A model generated the notes under the pieces. The model was not told the DNA's origin and did not search any database. It saw only the letters and a list, made by a program, of their open reading frames with translations. Positions 8,140 to 16,430 of a stretch of DNA of 64,000 bases are shown piece after piece. The stretch's first letter is position 1. Each line of letters starts with the position of its first letter. Where the stretch lies: the IMG/VR virus record IMGVR_UViG_3300027747_004779, positions 93,858 through 157,857 of that record. One strand, given 5' to 3'. Position numbers and translations under genes: made by a program. Source of the DNA: a virus.

Positions 8140-8541
8140 ATGGAAGCGTTTAAAGATTTTTACAATAAACCAGTACTAGGTGTTGATGAAGTTATTGACG
8201 TTGAGGGATTAGGTGAGGTAAAGGCAAAAGTCGATAGCGGTAATGAGGCGTATAATGTTATTCACGGTATAGATATCTCGCAAGAAGGGGATAACATATC
8301 TTTTACAACAGTAGGTGGAAAAAGAATGACAGCACCAAGAGATGGTGAAATAAAAATACATATAGGAAGTGGTGTTAAGGAAGATAGGCCTACGGTAAAG
8401 CTTAATATTAAAATCGGCGATAAAGCTTATAAGGGTGTAACGTTTAGTGTTGCAGATCGATCTGAGAATCAAGATCCTATCTTAATAGGTGAACCGTTTC
8501 TTAAGCAATTAAACGCTGTTATCGACGTAAATAAAAAATAA
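8140..8541 (+). CDS. Retropepsin-like aspartic protease domain protein
   Basis: 133 residues. KAKVDSGNEAYNVIHG (residues about 28-43) resembles the catalytic D-[ST]-G loop of retropepsin-like proteins, and DPILIGEPFLKQLNAVID near the C-terminus resembles the hydrophobic I-L-I-G strand that follows the active site. The arrangement, with R-P-T-V-K-L-N and VADRS between them, is like the RimK-associated DUF785 family (AKVDTGA ... LTDR ... P-LLGR-FL). One catalytic Asp implies a homodimer. A late promoter 5 bases upstream points to a role in assembly or the virion. Activity is inferred. Confidence 0.6.
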   Translation: MEAFKDFYNKPVLGVDEVIDVEGLGEVKAKVDSGNEAYNVIHGIDISQEGDNISFTTVGGKRMTAPRDGEIKIHIGSGVKEDRPTVKLNIKIGDKAYKGVTFSVADRSENQDPILIGEPFLKQLNAVIDVNKK

Positions 8542-8543
8542 AA

Positions 8544-9185
8544 TTAATTCTGCGCAAACTCGACAAACTTGTAAAACTCAGCTCGTGAATTATCATTATT
8601 ATCTAGAAACGCACCAGACATTCTGGCTGTACGCATCGTTGAATCATGTCTAATACCACGATTAGAACAGCAGGTATGATTGGCTTCAATCATTACAGCT
8701 ACCCCATTATTTTTTTCACATACTAGATCAATATGAGCATGAATTTGCATGGTAAGGTTTTCCTGTACCTGCGGACGGCGGGCAAACCAATCAACAATAC
8801 GATTGAGCTTGCTTAAACCAATAACCTTACCTTCCTTAGATGGTATATAAGCTACATGAGCTACACCAGTAAAAGGTGCATGATGATGTGAGCAAAGCGA
8901 AGTCAATTTAATATTATTTTGACAGACCATGCCATCATATTGATCGATATTATCAAAGGCTGTAATTTTCGGTGGTTTACTATAACAGCCCCATGCAAAG
9001 TCTTCTACAAAGGCCTTAGCCACGCGATGTGGGGTATTATCGCTGTTAGGATCATTTCTCCAATCATAACCTAATGCATCCATGTATGCTTCATAAGCTT
9101 TAGATGCTCTTTCAATTATTTGTTCTCTTTCTTCTTGAGTATGAGGATGATTATGATTAGCGAAAGCGAGTTTTACTTTAGACAT
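8544..9185 (-). CDS. folE: GTP cyclohydrolase I
   Basis: 213 residues, the usual FolE length. Zinc-site segments are intact: SLCSHHHAPFTGVAHVAYIP and HTCCSNRGIRHDSTMRT. The GLSKLNRIVDWFARRPQVQE signature is also present. FolE converts GTP to 7,8-dihydroneopterin triphosphate, the first step of 7-deazaguanine (and folate) synthesis. In this genome QueD (10752), QueE (13302), QueF (38940) and a DpdA-like enzyme (43472) make the deazaguanine route the likely purpose. Confidence 0.93.
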   Translation of the reverse strand: MSKVKLAFANHNHPHTQEEREQIIERASKAYEAYMDALGYDWRNDPNSDNTPHRVAKAFVEDFAWGCYSKPPKITAFDNIDQYDGMVCQNNIKLTSLCSHHHAPFTGVAHVAYIPSKEGKVIGLSKLNRIVDWFARRPQVQENLTMQIHAHIDLVCEKNNGVAVMIEANHTCCSNRGIRHDSTMRTARMSGAFLDNNDNSRAEFYKFVEFAQN

Positions 9186-9197
9186 ATCTACGATTAT

Positions 9198-9671
9198 ATG
9201 ATAAGATGTAACGAGATCAACATAAATAATTATGTGAAGTATAATGACGTAATATTAGAAAGTCTAAAGAAAACAGCTTTAAAGCGTATTCGAATTAAAG
9301 TAGATCCTGCGCAAGTAAGTGCTGAAGCTGACTTTTCTAAAGTAGATGGTTATGAGGGATATGTATTAGAAGAAGGCAAAGGTCATTTAAAGATATTAGT
9401 TCTTTCACCAGAAATGTGTATACAAGATATACCGGAAGAGTTTATTGAAGCGCTAGCAGCAGAAGCAGATTATGATTCATTTTGCTGTTTTAAAGAATAT
9501 CTAATTAAGCATTTACTTAAGGATGGTAAAGTAATGAACGATCCGATAATCATACAAATAAATAATACAAGCTGCTTAAGTGATATTGAAGTTATTATTC
9601 GTCAATGTGGGTATACCGGAGATAAACTAGCAGACTTATATAGAGGATTTTTAACAGATGAAGAAGCTTGA
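9198..9671 (+). CDS. Hypothetical protein
   Basis: 157 residues from the ATG at 9198, chosen because the longer reading from 9120 runs into folE on the other strand. Contains AKRIRIKV-like strands (ALKRIRIKVDPAQVSAEADF), then VLEEGKGHLKILVLSPE and an acidic helical C-terminus ending LYRGFLTDEEA. No motif recognised. It overlaps the following gene by 14 bases. Divergent from folE with only 12 bases between the starts. Confidence 0.6.
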   Translation: MIRCNEININNYVKYNDVILESLKKTALKRIRIKVDPAQVSAEADFSKVDGYEGYVLEEGKGHLKILVLSPEMCIQDIPEEFIEALAAEADYDSFCCFKEYLIKHLLKDGKVMNDPIIIQINNTSCLSDIEVIIRQCGYTGDKLADLYRGFLTDEEA

Positions 9672-10281
9672 ATTTAACGATCTTGTAAATGCTGTCCTTA
9701 ATGAAGATAATTTTCTTCAAAAAATAGGTAAAGGTGCAGCAAATTGGGCCTCAAAACCATCTAATTGGGTTGGAGCAGCTGCAGCAGCTGTAAATGCACC
9801 AAAAGCTATACACACTGCTGTAACGGGTAGAGGTCAAATAGGGAGAGGTTTGAACGCATTACAGGGTGCGTTGGCTAAAAGAGAGCAAAAAAAGGAAGAA
9901 GAGCGTAAAAAGCAAGAAAAAGATGCAAAGGGACAGAGGCCAACGAGAACAGCAACTGATACAAAGATAGAAGATTTTGATAAAGATGTTATAAAGACAC
10001 TTCTTGCAAAGTCAAAAACAGGAACGTCTGCAGCACAGCAAACAACAACGGGTACTGTACAAGCACCCGGGCAAGTAGCAGGGGGCACTGCAACACCGAC
10101 TTCTGCTAGCGGGACAAGTTCCGGAGCAGTATCGGCTCCGATAACGCAATCACCTTCCGCGACTCAAAGAGATCCTAAAGAAGGCGATGTATTTGCTTTA
10201 GTTGGAAAATACGGTCGTGTAAAAAGATATCAGGTTAAAAAAATAGATGGAAACATTGTAAGTGCAGCACCCATGATATAA
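9658..10281 (+). CDS. Putative packaged protein with capsid-targeting leader and low-complexity linker
   Basis: 207 residues. Leader MKKLEFNDLVNAVLNED contains an L-N-E site near residue 16. Then an Ala-rich, weakly hydrophobic stretch (VGAAAAAVNAPKAI, about residues 39-52) that could be a membrane-active helix, a strongly charged Lys/Glu region (REQKKEEERKKQEKD), and a long Thr/Ser/Ala/Gly/Pro linker (about residues 115-170). The C-terminal 35 residues (GDVFALVGKYGRVKRYQV) look like a small beta domain. No enzyme motif. Function unknown. Confidence 0.6.
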   Translation: MKKLEFNDLVNAVLNEDNFLQKIGKGAANWASKPSNWVGAAAAAVNAPKAIHTAVTGRGQIGRGLNALQGALAKREQKKEEERKKQEKDAKGQRPTRTATDTKIEDFDKDVIKTLLAKSKTGTSAAQQTTTGTVQAPGQVAGGTATPTSASGTSSGAVSAPITQSPSATQRDPKEGDVFALVGKYGRVKRYQVKKIDGNIVSAAPMI

Positions 10282-10284
10282 ATA
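10277..10284 (+). promoter_or_regulatory. T4 consensus late promoter TATAAATA
   Basis: Exact TATAAATA, 5 bases (CTAGT), then the ATG at 10290. It overlaps the end of the preceding gene. Confidence 0.75.
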
Positions 10285-10289
10285 CTAGT

Positions 10290-10484
10290 ATGCCATCAAA
10301 ATCTGAAAAACAAAGAAAATTCTTTGGTGCCGTAATGAGTGCTAAAAAAGGTGCTAAAGGTGTAACTGGCGCGGCAAAAAAAGCTGCTAAAGAAATGCCA
10401 GAAAAAAAAATTAAAAAATTCCTTAAAAAAGAATCATTTGACAGCACGGTTAATAATATATTAAAAGGTCTTTATAATGTCTGA
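10290..10484 (+). CDS. DUF3008-like small basic protein
   Basis: 64 residues, Lys-rich. MPSKSEKQRKFFGAVMSAKKG is close to the DUF3008-type pattern MPAKSKAQQ-F-G-V-AKKG found in many phages. The C-terminal ESFDSTVNNILKGLYNV forms an amphipathic helix like the leaders of neighbouring proteins but at the other end. Likely nucleic-acid binding or a virion component; not established. Driven by an exact late promoter; overlaps the next gene by 8 bases. Confidence 0.7.
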   Translation: MPSKSEKQRKFFGAVMSAKKGAKGVTGAAKKAAKEMPEKKIKKFLKKESFDSTVNNILKGLYNV

Positions 10485-10638
10485 AATACCAGCATATCTC
10501 CAGAAAAGAGGCTTTTTAATTATTGACTCGAATAATAAAGTTTTACTCGACGAAAAGCTTTATCCTCTTATCTTTAACAGTAAAGAGGCGGCCGATTCGT
10601 ATATAAAAGAAAATAATATTATTGGAACTGTAAAATAA
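10477..10638 (+). CDS. Small hypothetical protein (53 aa)
   Basis: ATG at 10477, stop TAA 10636-10638. The product begins MSEIPAYLQKRGFLIIDS and contains NSKEAADSYIKENN. It overlaps the previous gene by 8 bases, the packing typical of this phage, and has balanced composition, so it is probably real. No family recognised. Confidence 0.5.
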   Translation: MSEIPAYLQKRGFLIIDSNNKVLLDEKLYPLIFNSKEAADSYIKENNIIGTVK

Positions 10639-10716
10639 CAGTTGATTTTTAAAAAAATATCCTTATAATAATACAGGATATAGAAAAGACAGTTACTACA
10701 CATTCTTTGTTGTTAG

Positions 10717-10745
10717 TTGATATAGTAGTTAACTAGGTATATAAT
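10717..10745 (+). promoter_or_regulatory. Host sigma-70-like promoter before queD
   Basis: TTGATA at 10717-10722, 17-base spacer, TATAAT at 10740-10745. The expected start of transcription, about 7 bases downstream, falls at the queD ATG (10752), so this mRNA may also be leaderless. The 10639-10716 stretch holds no gene. Confidence 0.65.
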
Positions 10746-10751
10746 AAAAAT

Positions 10752-11417
10752 ATGAAATACGAGAGTACAAAGATAATTGAATTAGGTAGCTGTGCATTTA
10801 GACAATGGAAAGCTGATAGTCATTGCAAATTTATACATGGATATAGATTAGTAGCTAAATTTTGGTTTGCATGCAATTATTTAGATGAAAAAAATTGGGT
10901 AGTAGATTTTGGTGGGTTAAAAGGTCTTAAGCAAGTTTTGGAGAAACAGTTTGATCATACATTATGTATTGCAGCAGATGACCCTTTACTTGAAGTGTTT
11001 AAACAGCTACATTCAACAGGAGGATGTGATTTGAGAGTTATGTCTAAAGGTGTTGGAATTGAAAGAACTGCGGAATGGTGTTTTGATGTAGCTGATGGGC
11101 ATGTAAGAGGTATTACAAATAATAGATGTTGGGTCGAAAAGGTAGAAGTATGGGAACATGATAAAAATTCTGCTATTGTTTCTTTTAGTACTACGGCTGA
11201 AGTTCACCAATCGATTGGTGAGACGGTTGCAACAACAATACAAGCACCAATAAATCAAGTTAGAGACTTTTTAGAGGATGTAGCAGAAGAGACAGGTGTT
11301 AATGTTTCTAATGTACTCAAGAATGCACCTCCAACAGAGTCTCAGGCTGCGCGTGTAGGCAATAAGATAACAACAGGTTATGCAAACTTATTTGGCGGTA
11401 CAAGCTGGGGTCAGTAA
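10752..11417 (+). CDS. queD: QueD-like 6-carboxy-5,6,7,8-tetrahydropterin synthase (divergent)
   Basis: 221 residues, longer than bacterial QueD (about 120). Family signatures are CKFIHGYRL (usual KC..LHGH), WVVDFGGLK, QFDHTLCI and VEKVEVWE. The catalytic Cys and one zinc His are kept, but the HGH motif reads HGY and the upstream AAH motif reads CAF, so two of three expected zinc ligands appear replaced. I recall HGY in cyanophage homologues, so this may be a phage subfamily. QueD turns the FolE product into 6-carboxytetrahydropterin. The C-terminal 60 residues are an extra low-motif tail. Confidence 0.75.
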   Translation: MKYESTKIIELGSCAFRQWKADSHCKFIHGYRLVAKFWFACNYLDEKNWVVDFGGLKGLKQVLEKQFDHTLCIAADDPLLEVFKQLHSTGGCDLRVMSKGVGIERTAEWCFDVADGHVRGITNNRCWVEKVEVWEHDKNSAIVSFSTTAEVHQSIGETVATTIQAPINQVRDFLEDVAEETGVNVSNVLKNAPPTESQAARVGNKITTGYANLFGGTSWGQ

Positions 11418-11593
11418 TGGATGCTGAAACAAAGCAGCAACTTTATGGCGGTGAAATAACCGATTTTTTACCAAAACCTCAAGAGAAGGAATTAAAAGAC
11501 GATTATAAAGCAATTGAGAATATATATCTTAATTTAAAGAAAAAATCATTTGGTCTTGATACCGGCGATAACTTTAACAATAAACTTAAGTAA
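11417..11593 (+). CDS. Small hypothetical protein (58 aa)
   Basis: ATG at 11417 overlaps the queD stop (TAATG). The product starts MDAETKQQLYGGEITDFL and is charged, with KAIENIYLNLKKKSFGLD near the end. Its last 48 bases overlap the converging phoH gene. The start-stop coupling with queD is the main support. Function unknown. Confidence 0.45.
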   Translation: MDAETKQQLYGGEITDFLPKPQEKELKDDYKAIENIYLNLKKKSFGLDTGDNFNNKLK

Positions 11594-12286
11594 CTTACTT
11601 CTCGTTATATCTTCTTCTGTAAAGTGAAAAGTCTGAATACCGTTTTCCCTGCTTACATCTGTATCAAATGCTTTCATAATATTTGCAAAACCTGATTTTT
11701 GAATATCAGATTGCAAGGAATCACCTATAACAAATAATTTACAATTTTTACCAAATCGCGTAAGAATAGTAACTAATTCGCTATGCTCGAGATTTTGAGC
11801 TTCATCTACTATTACCACATTATTCATAAACGTTGCACCGCGTAGAAAATTTACCGGTATACTTTTTAAATAATCGCTTTGAAATAACATTTCTGTAATT
11901 TGTTTTCCAACCAGTTCATCGCATTTCTCAATTAACGGAATACTCCATGGTTTAAATTTTTCATCTACTTCTCCGGGTAGACTGCCTAGTTTACGCGTTG
12001 CAGATTCAACAATACTTCTAATGTATACAATCTCGTCTATTTTTTTATCTCTAAGCATACTAAGAGCAACAAATACAGCCAGATAGGTTTTTGATGAGCC
12101 TGCAGGTCCATCACAAAAGATAATTTGTGAAGCATCATCTATAGCTTTTTCAACAAAGGCTTTATGATGTTCGTTTAAATGAAATTTCTGGTCAATTTTA
12201 AAGTTAAGAAAGATATCATTCTTAATAATACCGTTCTCATCTTTAGCTTTGGCAGCTTTTTTAAGCTGTCTGTCTTTTTTTGACAT
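11546..12286 (-). CDS. phoH: PhoH-like P-loop ATPase
   Basis: 246 residues. Walker A is FCDGPAGSSKTYLAV, then YIRSIVESATRKLGSLPGE, Walker B VVIVDEAQNLE, and VIGDSLQSD: the standard PhoH order. PhoH-like proteins are common in marine phages; they are ATPases with proposed RNA-related roles, and the link to phosphate stress varies. An AATAAATA box lies 7 bases from the ATG on the minus strand. Confidence 0.9.
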   Translation of the reverse strand: MSKKDRQLKKAAKAKDENGIIKNDIFLNFKIDQKFHLNEHHKAFVEKAIDDASQIIFCDGPAGSSKTYLAVFVALSMLRDKKIDEIVYIRSIVESATRKLGSLPGEVDEKFKPWSIPLIEKCDELVGKQITEMLFQSDYLKSIPVNFLRGATFMNNVVIVDEAQNLEHSELVTILTRFGKNCKLFVIGDSLQSDIQKSGFANIMKAFDTDVSRENGIQTFHFTEEDITRSKLLKFIVKVIAGIKTK

Positions 12287-12293
12287 CTATATA

Positions 12294-12301
12294 TATTTAT
12301 T
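12294..12301 (-). promoter_or_regulatory. Late-type promoter AATAAATA before phoH
   Basis: Minus-strand AATAAATA with a 7-base gap to the phoH ATG. The gap is slightly longer than in the main set, so confidence is lower. Confidence 0.45.
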
Positions 12302-12338
12302 CTGGATAATCTTCTTTTGTAACATATAATAATAATAA

Positions 12339-13292
12339 ATGAACATTGTTGTTACTGGTGGCTTGGGGTTTATTGGCTCGCATTTAATTGAGGTTCTTTT
12401 AGAAAAAACAGATGCAGATATACATTGTTTAGATAATGAAACATATGCAGCAGATCTTGTTTTTAAGGGTAAAACGAGTCATAATAATAGAGTATTTTTT
12501 CACAGGGTAGATGTAGCTAAGAGCGATCAAATTAAATTTGTTTCACCTTATTTAAATGATATTGATTATGTGATTCACTTAGCAGCTGAATCGCATGTGG
12601 ATAATAGTATAAATGGACCTGAGATATTTGTTTTAACTAATGTCCTCGGTACCTTTAATATGCTAGAGTTCGCTAAGAGAAAGAATGTCCGGAGATTTGT
12701 ACACGTCAGTACAGATGAAGTTTATGGCTCTATTAATACTCTAGAGCAACAAGCTTTTTTAGAATCTACAATACTTGATCCAAGCTCTGTTTATTCCTCT
12801 ACTAAAGCATCCTCTGATCTTATTGTAAAAAGCTATAATAGGACATATAATTTAGATGTTTGTATTACAAGATGCTGTAATAATTATGGACCGAGACAGA
12901 ACAAAGAGAAACTACTACCAAAATTAATAACCAATGCTTTAACCGATCAGCAAATACCTGTTTATGGTAATGGTCAAAATGTAAGAGAATGGATATATGT
13001 TGTAGATCATTGTAACGCGATTTTATCTATATTGAATAAGGGTAAAACAGGCGAAATATACAATATAGGAACAGGGTGTACAATTTCAAATATAGATCTA
13101 GTAAAACGTGTACTTAACAAATTAGACAAAAAAGATGATCTCATAACATATGTTGAGGATAGAAAGGGCCACGATTTAAAATATGAGATTAACTCTAATA
13201 AACTAAGAACAGAGCTTAATTGGCAGCCTGAGGTTGATTTTTTTGACAGTGGATTAGATTTAACTATTGATTATTATAAAAATACGCTATAA
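12339..13292 (+). CDS. NAD-dependent epimerase/dehydratase (RmlB-like, extended SDR)
   Basis: 317 residues. N-terminal Rossmann motif GGLGFIGSHL, HLAAESHVDNSI, VHVSTDEVYG and YSSTKASSD (catalytic Y-x-x-x-K), then NNYGPRQ and EWIYVVDHC. This set closely follows dTDP-glucose 4,6-dehydratase (RmlB), which makes dTDP-4-keto-6-deoxyglucose. The ST-D-E pattern at VSTDEVYG supports dehydratase over simple epimerase activity. It probably supplies nucleotide sugars for the glycosyltransferase cluster at 16454-24842, though related UDP-sugar enzymes cannot be excluded. Confidence 0.85.
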   Translation: MNIVVTGGLGFIGSHLIEVLLEKTDADIHCLDNETYAADLVFKGKTSHNNRVFFHRVDVAKSDQIKFVSPYLNDIDYVIHLAAESHVDNSINGPEIFVLTNVLGTFNMLEFAKRKNVRRFVHVSTDEVYGSINTLEQQAFLESTILDPSSVYSSTKASSDLIVKSYNRTYNLDVCITRCCNNYGPRQNKEKLLPKLITNALTDQQIPVYGNGQNVREWIYVVDHCNAILSILNKGKTGEIYNIGTGCTISNIDLVKRVLNKLDKKDDLITYVEDRKGHDLKYEINSNKLRTELNWQPEVDFFDSGLDLTIDYYKNTL

Positions 13293-13301
13293 TAAAGGCT
13301 A

Positions 13302-14039
13302 ATGAACGATAAGACTATTTTTTTGAGTGACGATAAACTCTTTTATACCCTCGAGGGTGAAGGTGAATATGTAGGATATCCTTCTGTGTTTATGCGTCTC
13401 TCTATGTGTAACTTGACATGTAAAGGCTTTGCATCTGCAGATTCGCCTAATGGTTGTGATAGCTTTATTAGCTGGTCGGTGAAAAATAGAATGACTTTTG
13501 ATCAAGTATTTGACTATATGACACAACGCGGTTATCAATGTCATTTAAAGGACGGTGCTATTTGGAAGATTACTGGCGGCGAGCCGCTTATTCAGCAGAA
13601 AGCTCTTCTTGAACTTGTGGATCAATATATTTTTAGATTTGGATATATACCTAAGATTGACTTTGAAACTAATGCAACAATATTACCTGATCAACAATGG
13701 AAAGACTGGGGTGCTACTTTTACTACATCACCTAAGCTTAGCAATAACGGCGACCCTGTTGAAAGGAGATATAAGCCCGAAGTTTTAAAATGGCATGCTC
13801 AAAACCGATCCGGATTTAAATTTGTAGTCAGTAGTGAGGATGAAGTAAAAGAAATTTTAGAAAAATATGTATATGAATGTAAAGTGCCAACAGATCGCAT
13901 TTGGCTTATGCCATGCTGTGGCAGTAGAGATGAACATACCGAAAAATGCCCGGGTGTCGCCGACTTATGTAAAAAACATAATCTTAAATTTAGTCCGAGA
14001 TTGCAGCTTGTAATTTGGAATAAAGCTCTTAAAGTATAA
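13302..14039 (+). CDS. queE: QueE-like 7-carboxy-7-deazaguanine synthase (radical SAM)
   Basis: 245 residues. N-terminal YTLEGEGEYVGYPSVFMRLS fits QueE, followed by MCNLTCKGF, WKITGGEPLIQ and FETNAT. The radical SAM motif is odd: C-x3-C is present but the third cysteine position of C-x3-C-x2-C is Phe, and the next Cys comes nine residues later (NGCDSF). Either the cluster uses that later Cys, as variant QueE proteins do with longer spacings, or activity is altered. QueE rearranges 6-carboxytetrahydropterin into 7-carboxy-7-deazaguanine. The next gene starts 1 base after the stop. Confidence 0.82.
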   Translation: MNDKTIFLSDDKLFYTLEGEGEYVGYPSVFMRLSMCNLTCKGFASADSPNGCDSFISWSVKNRMTFDQVFDYMTQRGYQCHLKDGAIWKITGGEPLIQQKALLELVDQYIFRFGYIPKIDFETNATILPDQQWKDWGATFTTSPKLSNNGDPVERRYKPEVLKWHAQNRSGFKFVVSSEDEVKEILEKYVYECKVPTDRIWLMPCCGSRDEHTEKCPGVADLCKKHNLKFSPRLQLVIWNKALKV

Positions 14040-14040
14040 C

Positions 14041-14781
14041 ATGAGAATTGCAATATCAGGCACAGCATGTCAGGGCAAGTCGACATTTATTAATGATTTT
14101 ATCAAATATTGGCCTGCATATAGTCGATCGCAGGAATCATACAGGAAAGTTCTTAAAGACGAAAAACTTAATATTAATAAAAAAGTTGATAAAGAGGGGC
14201 AATGGAAAATTTTAAATTGTTTAATTGATGATATTCAAAAAACAGAAAAAGGAGATAAGATTTTATTTGATAGATGTCCGCTAGATAACCTTGTATATTC
14301 ATTATGGAGTGAAGAAAAACAAACTTCAGATATTGATAAAAAATTTATTGATAAATGTATACCGCTTGTACAAGAGAGTATGCGTGCAATTGATATTATT
14401 CTTTTTATACCTATTACAAGAGCTGCACCGGTTAAGCTTGAAATAAAAGAGAATAGAGAGCTTGATAAGGAATTTATTGAAGAGATAGATAATATTTTTA
14501 AAGCCATAGCACGTAATTTAATGTCTAAAGGGGTCTGTCCATTTATGAAAGAAGATGATAGACCTCCTATGATAGAAGTCTTTGGTAACCCTGAACAACG
14601 CGTTGAAATGTGTAAACTTTATATTGATAATCAAGGAGATCTCATTGATGAAGGTAAAAGTATTCTTGATGCAGATAACTTAAGTAAGATGGAGCAACTT
14701 TTAAATATGCAGAAAGGCATTTTAAAAGATGAAAAATTAGAAGCAGCTATTGCAAATAGAATCATTACTGGCCATAAATAA
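14041..14781 (+). CDS. P-loop kinase (NadR/AAA_28-like)
   Basis: 246 residues. Walker A ISGTACQGKSTFINDF at the very N-terminus and LFDRCPLDNLVYSL, the D-R-x-x-x-D LID/substrate motif of nucleoside and deoxynucleotide kinases. Helical C-terminal half. Similar small kinases (one more at 39841) occur in deazaguanine- and nucleotide-related loci. The substrate is unknown; a modified nucleotide is possible. It immediately follows queE. Confidence 0.7.
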   Translation: MRIAISGTACQGKSTFINDFIKYWPAYSRSQESYRKVLKDEKLNINKKVDKEGQWKILNCLIDDIQKTEKGDKILFDRCPLDNLVYSLWSEEKQTSDIDKKFIDKCIPLVQESMRAIDIILFIPITRAAPVKLEIKENRELDKEFIEEIDNIFKAIARNLMSKGVCPFMKEDDRPPMIEVFGNPEQRVEMCKLYIDNQGDLIDEGKSILDADNLSKMEQLLNMQKGILKDEKLEAAIANRIITGHK

Positions 14782-14785
14782 TAAC

Positions 14786-14998
14786 ATGGCACAGTTTAAT
14801 GATAAGTATGAAGAGCTTTTAGAAAGCTTTAAATACATTAAAACAGTTAAAAGAGAGTTTTATCCTAAAAACTTTAGGCTATCAGAAACGTTTGTTAAAG
14901 CTTTTAGAGCAGAATATAAGCGCTTACTTGATGAAGGTATTCATCCTCGCAAAGCTTTAATTAAGCTTAATAAAGCGCTCTTGTTTCACTCAAATTGA
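14786..14998 (+). CDS. Small hypothetical protein (70 aa)
   Basis: Starts at the ATG at 14786 rather than an upstream in-frame one that lies inside the kinase gene. Helical, Lys/Glu-rich (FNDKYEELLESFKYIKTV, RAEYKRLLDEGIHPRKAL). Its end overlaps the converging fibre-like gene by 9 bases. No family recognised. Confidence 0.6.
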   Translation: MAQFNDKYEELLESFKYIKTVKREFYPKNFRLSETFVKAFRAEYKRLLDEGIHPRKALIKLNKALLFHSN

Positions 14999-15700
14999 TT
15001 CTGAGTAAAAGATGCGCCAGAGTAGCGGAGTATCATAACGCACTCTATAGCCAGTATTGACAGTAAAAACTAAATTATCAAAATTAGCTCCTCTAACATC
15101 GCGACTAATATCAAAAGCGTATGGGGCACCAGAAAGAGCATTTTGTGGCATGAAACGAAAATGGTATGATTTTAAATCCGCAACATTAACTCTTGGATAT
15201 TTGATAAAAAAGCCTGATACAATACATTTTCTAGAATCTGTGTTTTGTAAAATAGTAAAAGGGTCCGGATTACTAATAAGACCGCCCGAAGCTATTGGTG
15301 TGTTATTTGATACATCAACAATATATTTGTATAAGCTATTTTGATATGCCGTAAGTGCAGGTAAAATTGTACCTGTTAATGTTTTAAACTCTAATGACCC
15401 TATAGCACTAAATGCGCTTGTAATTAACCCACCGTTAACGGTAAGTTTATTATATGATCCTGGTCCCGACCAGACACCTGAAAGGCCATTAAGACTGTAA
15501 TTTTTACTCGATATAAGTGTTGTGGCAGAAACTTTTGAAAAAAAACTATCGCTACCTGTTAAATTACCAAACACTGTAGCGTTTTTATTTGCATCCGTCT
15601 TTACAACGTTAAAATTTTCGAAATCTATTGTTTTAGTATAATTACTTGATTGAATGACAAGTAAATCGCCATTATTCACAATCGAAATTTGCGTACGCAT
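14990..15700 (-). CDS. Fibre-like virion protein, paralogue of the 15705 gene
   Basis: 236 residues. N-terminal NNGDLLVIQSSNYTKTIDFENFNVVKTDA is nearly repeated in the next gene. The rest is rich in Ser, Thr, Asn and Gly with short beta strands, ending YRVRYDTPLLWRIFY. The repeated N-terminal domain (a strand-rich attachment module) also recalls the collar-type fibres at 58-63 kb. Probably a virion accessory or small fibre. Four bases separate it from the upstream paralogue, so they form a minus-strand operon. Confidence 0.6.
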   Translation of the reverse strand: MRTQISIVNNGDLLVIQSSNYTKTIDFENFNVVKTDANKNATVFGNLTGSDSFFSKVSATTLISSKNYSLNGLSGVWSGPGSYNKLTVNGGLITSAFSAIGSLEFKTLTGTILPALTAYQNSLYKYIVDVSNNTPIASGGLISNPDPFTILQNTDSRKCIVSGFFIKYPRVNVADLKSYHFRFMPQNALSGAPYAFDISRDVRGANFDNLVFTVNTGYRVRYDTPLLWRIFYSESI

Positions 15701-15704
15701 TTAA

Positions 15705-16424
15705 TTATGTTGTTGTATATGTATACAACAATCTCCAATACAGAGGCGATTCTTCTTTAACTCGGTAGCCCGCATTTGCAGTAAATGTTAAACCATTTAA
15801 CCCATCGTTAAGAACATTAGTTACATATGGGCAGGTTGAAAGCGGTACTGTAGATGTGAGTAGAATATGTTGTGGTTGTATTGAGCCTGGCGATATATCA
15901 GGATGACGATTAAAGAACCCTGCAATGTTATATGCTTGTGAGACATTATTTGCATTAATTGTTACATAGCTTTGACCCGGATCGTTGCTTGATTCATCAA
16001 CAACAATTCTATATATAGTATTTTGAAAAGTAGTTAATGCTGGTAGAACAGTATTATTTATATATTGATATTCTGGAGACCCAAGCACATAAGATGCACT
16101 AGTAACCAGACCACCGGTAATTGTAAAGACGTTGTAATAACCAGCAGGCGCAAAAACACCCGCTTTATCATTAGCAGTAAAATTTAAGCTCGATACTGTT
16201 TCACTGCTCTTAATATTAGTAAAGTTACAACTACCACCAGAAAGACCACCCTCAACAGTAGCATTACCAGCAGCATCTGTCTTTACTACATTAAAATTTT
16301 GAAAATCTATTGTTTGAATACCGCTATCTGTTTGAATAAGCAACAGATCACCGTTAACTGCTTCTTGTGTTTGCGGTAAATCAGCTATATTAATACTATT
16401 ACTATTTGAAGAGGTAATTGCCAT
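15705..16424 (-). CDS. Fibre-like virion protein, paralogue of the 14990 gene
   Basis: 239 residues. Begins with INIADLPQTQEAVNGDLLLI, an N-terminal layout like the fibre proteins near 60 kb (MADVTINEL...P). It shares IDFQNFNVVKTDA and a C-terminal GYRVKEESPLYWRLLY block with its neighbour; the middle differs. Driven by a perfect TATAAATA on the minus strand. Attachment or adsorption is inferred; no enzymatic motif. Confidence 0.6.
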   Translation of the reverse strand: MAITSSNSNSINIADLPQTQEAVNGDLLLIQTDSGIQTIDFQNFNVVKTDAAGNATVEGGLSGGSCNFTNIKSSETVSSLNFTANDKAGVFAPAGYYNVFTITGGLVTSASYVLGSPEYQYINNTVLPALTTFQNTIYRIVVDESSNDPGQSYVTINANNVSQAYNIAGFFNRHPDISPGSIQPQHILLTSTVPLSTCPYVTNVLNDGLNGLTFTANAGYRVKEESPLYWRLLYTYTTT

Positions 16425-16430
16425 TTCTTT

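Noticed and set aside
9120-9197. Upstream start of the 9198 gene inside folE
   Set aside because: It would overlap folE on the opposite strand over 66 bases; the start at 9198 avoids that.
14990-16424. Paralogue pair as recent duplication
   Set aside because: Only the N-terminal block and C-terminal motif are shared; middle parts are unrelated, so an old duplication or domain sharing is more likely.
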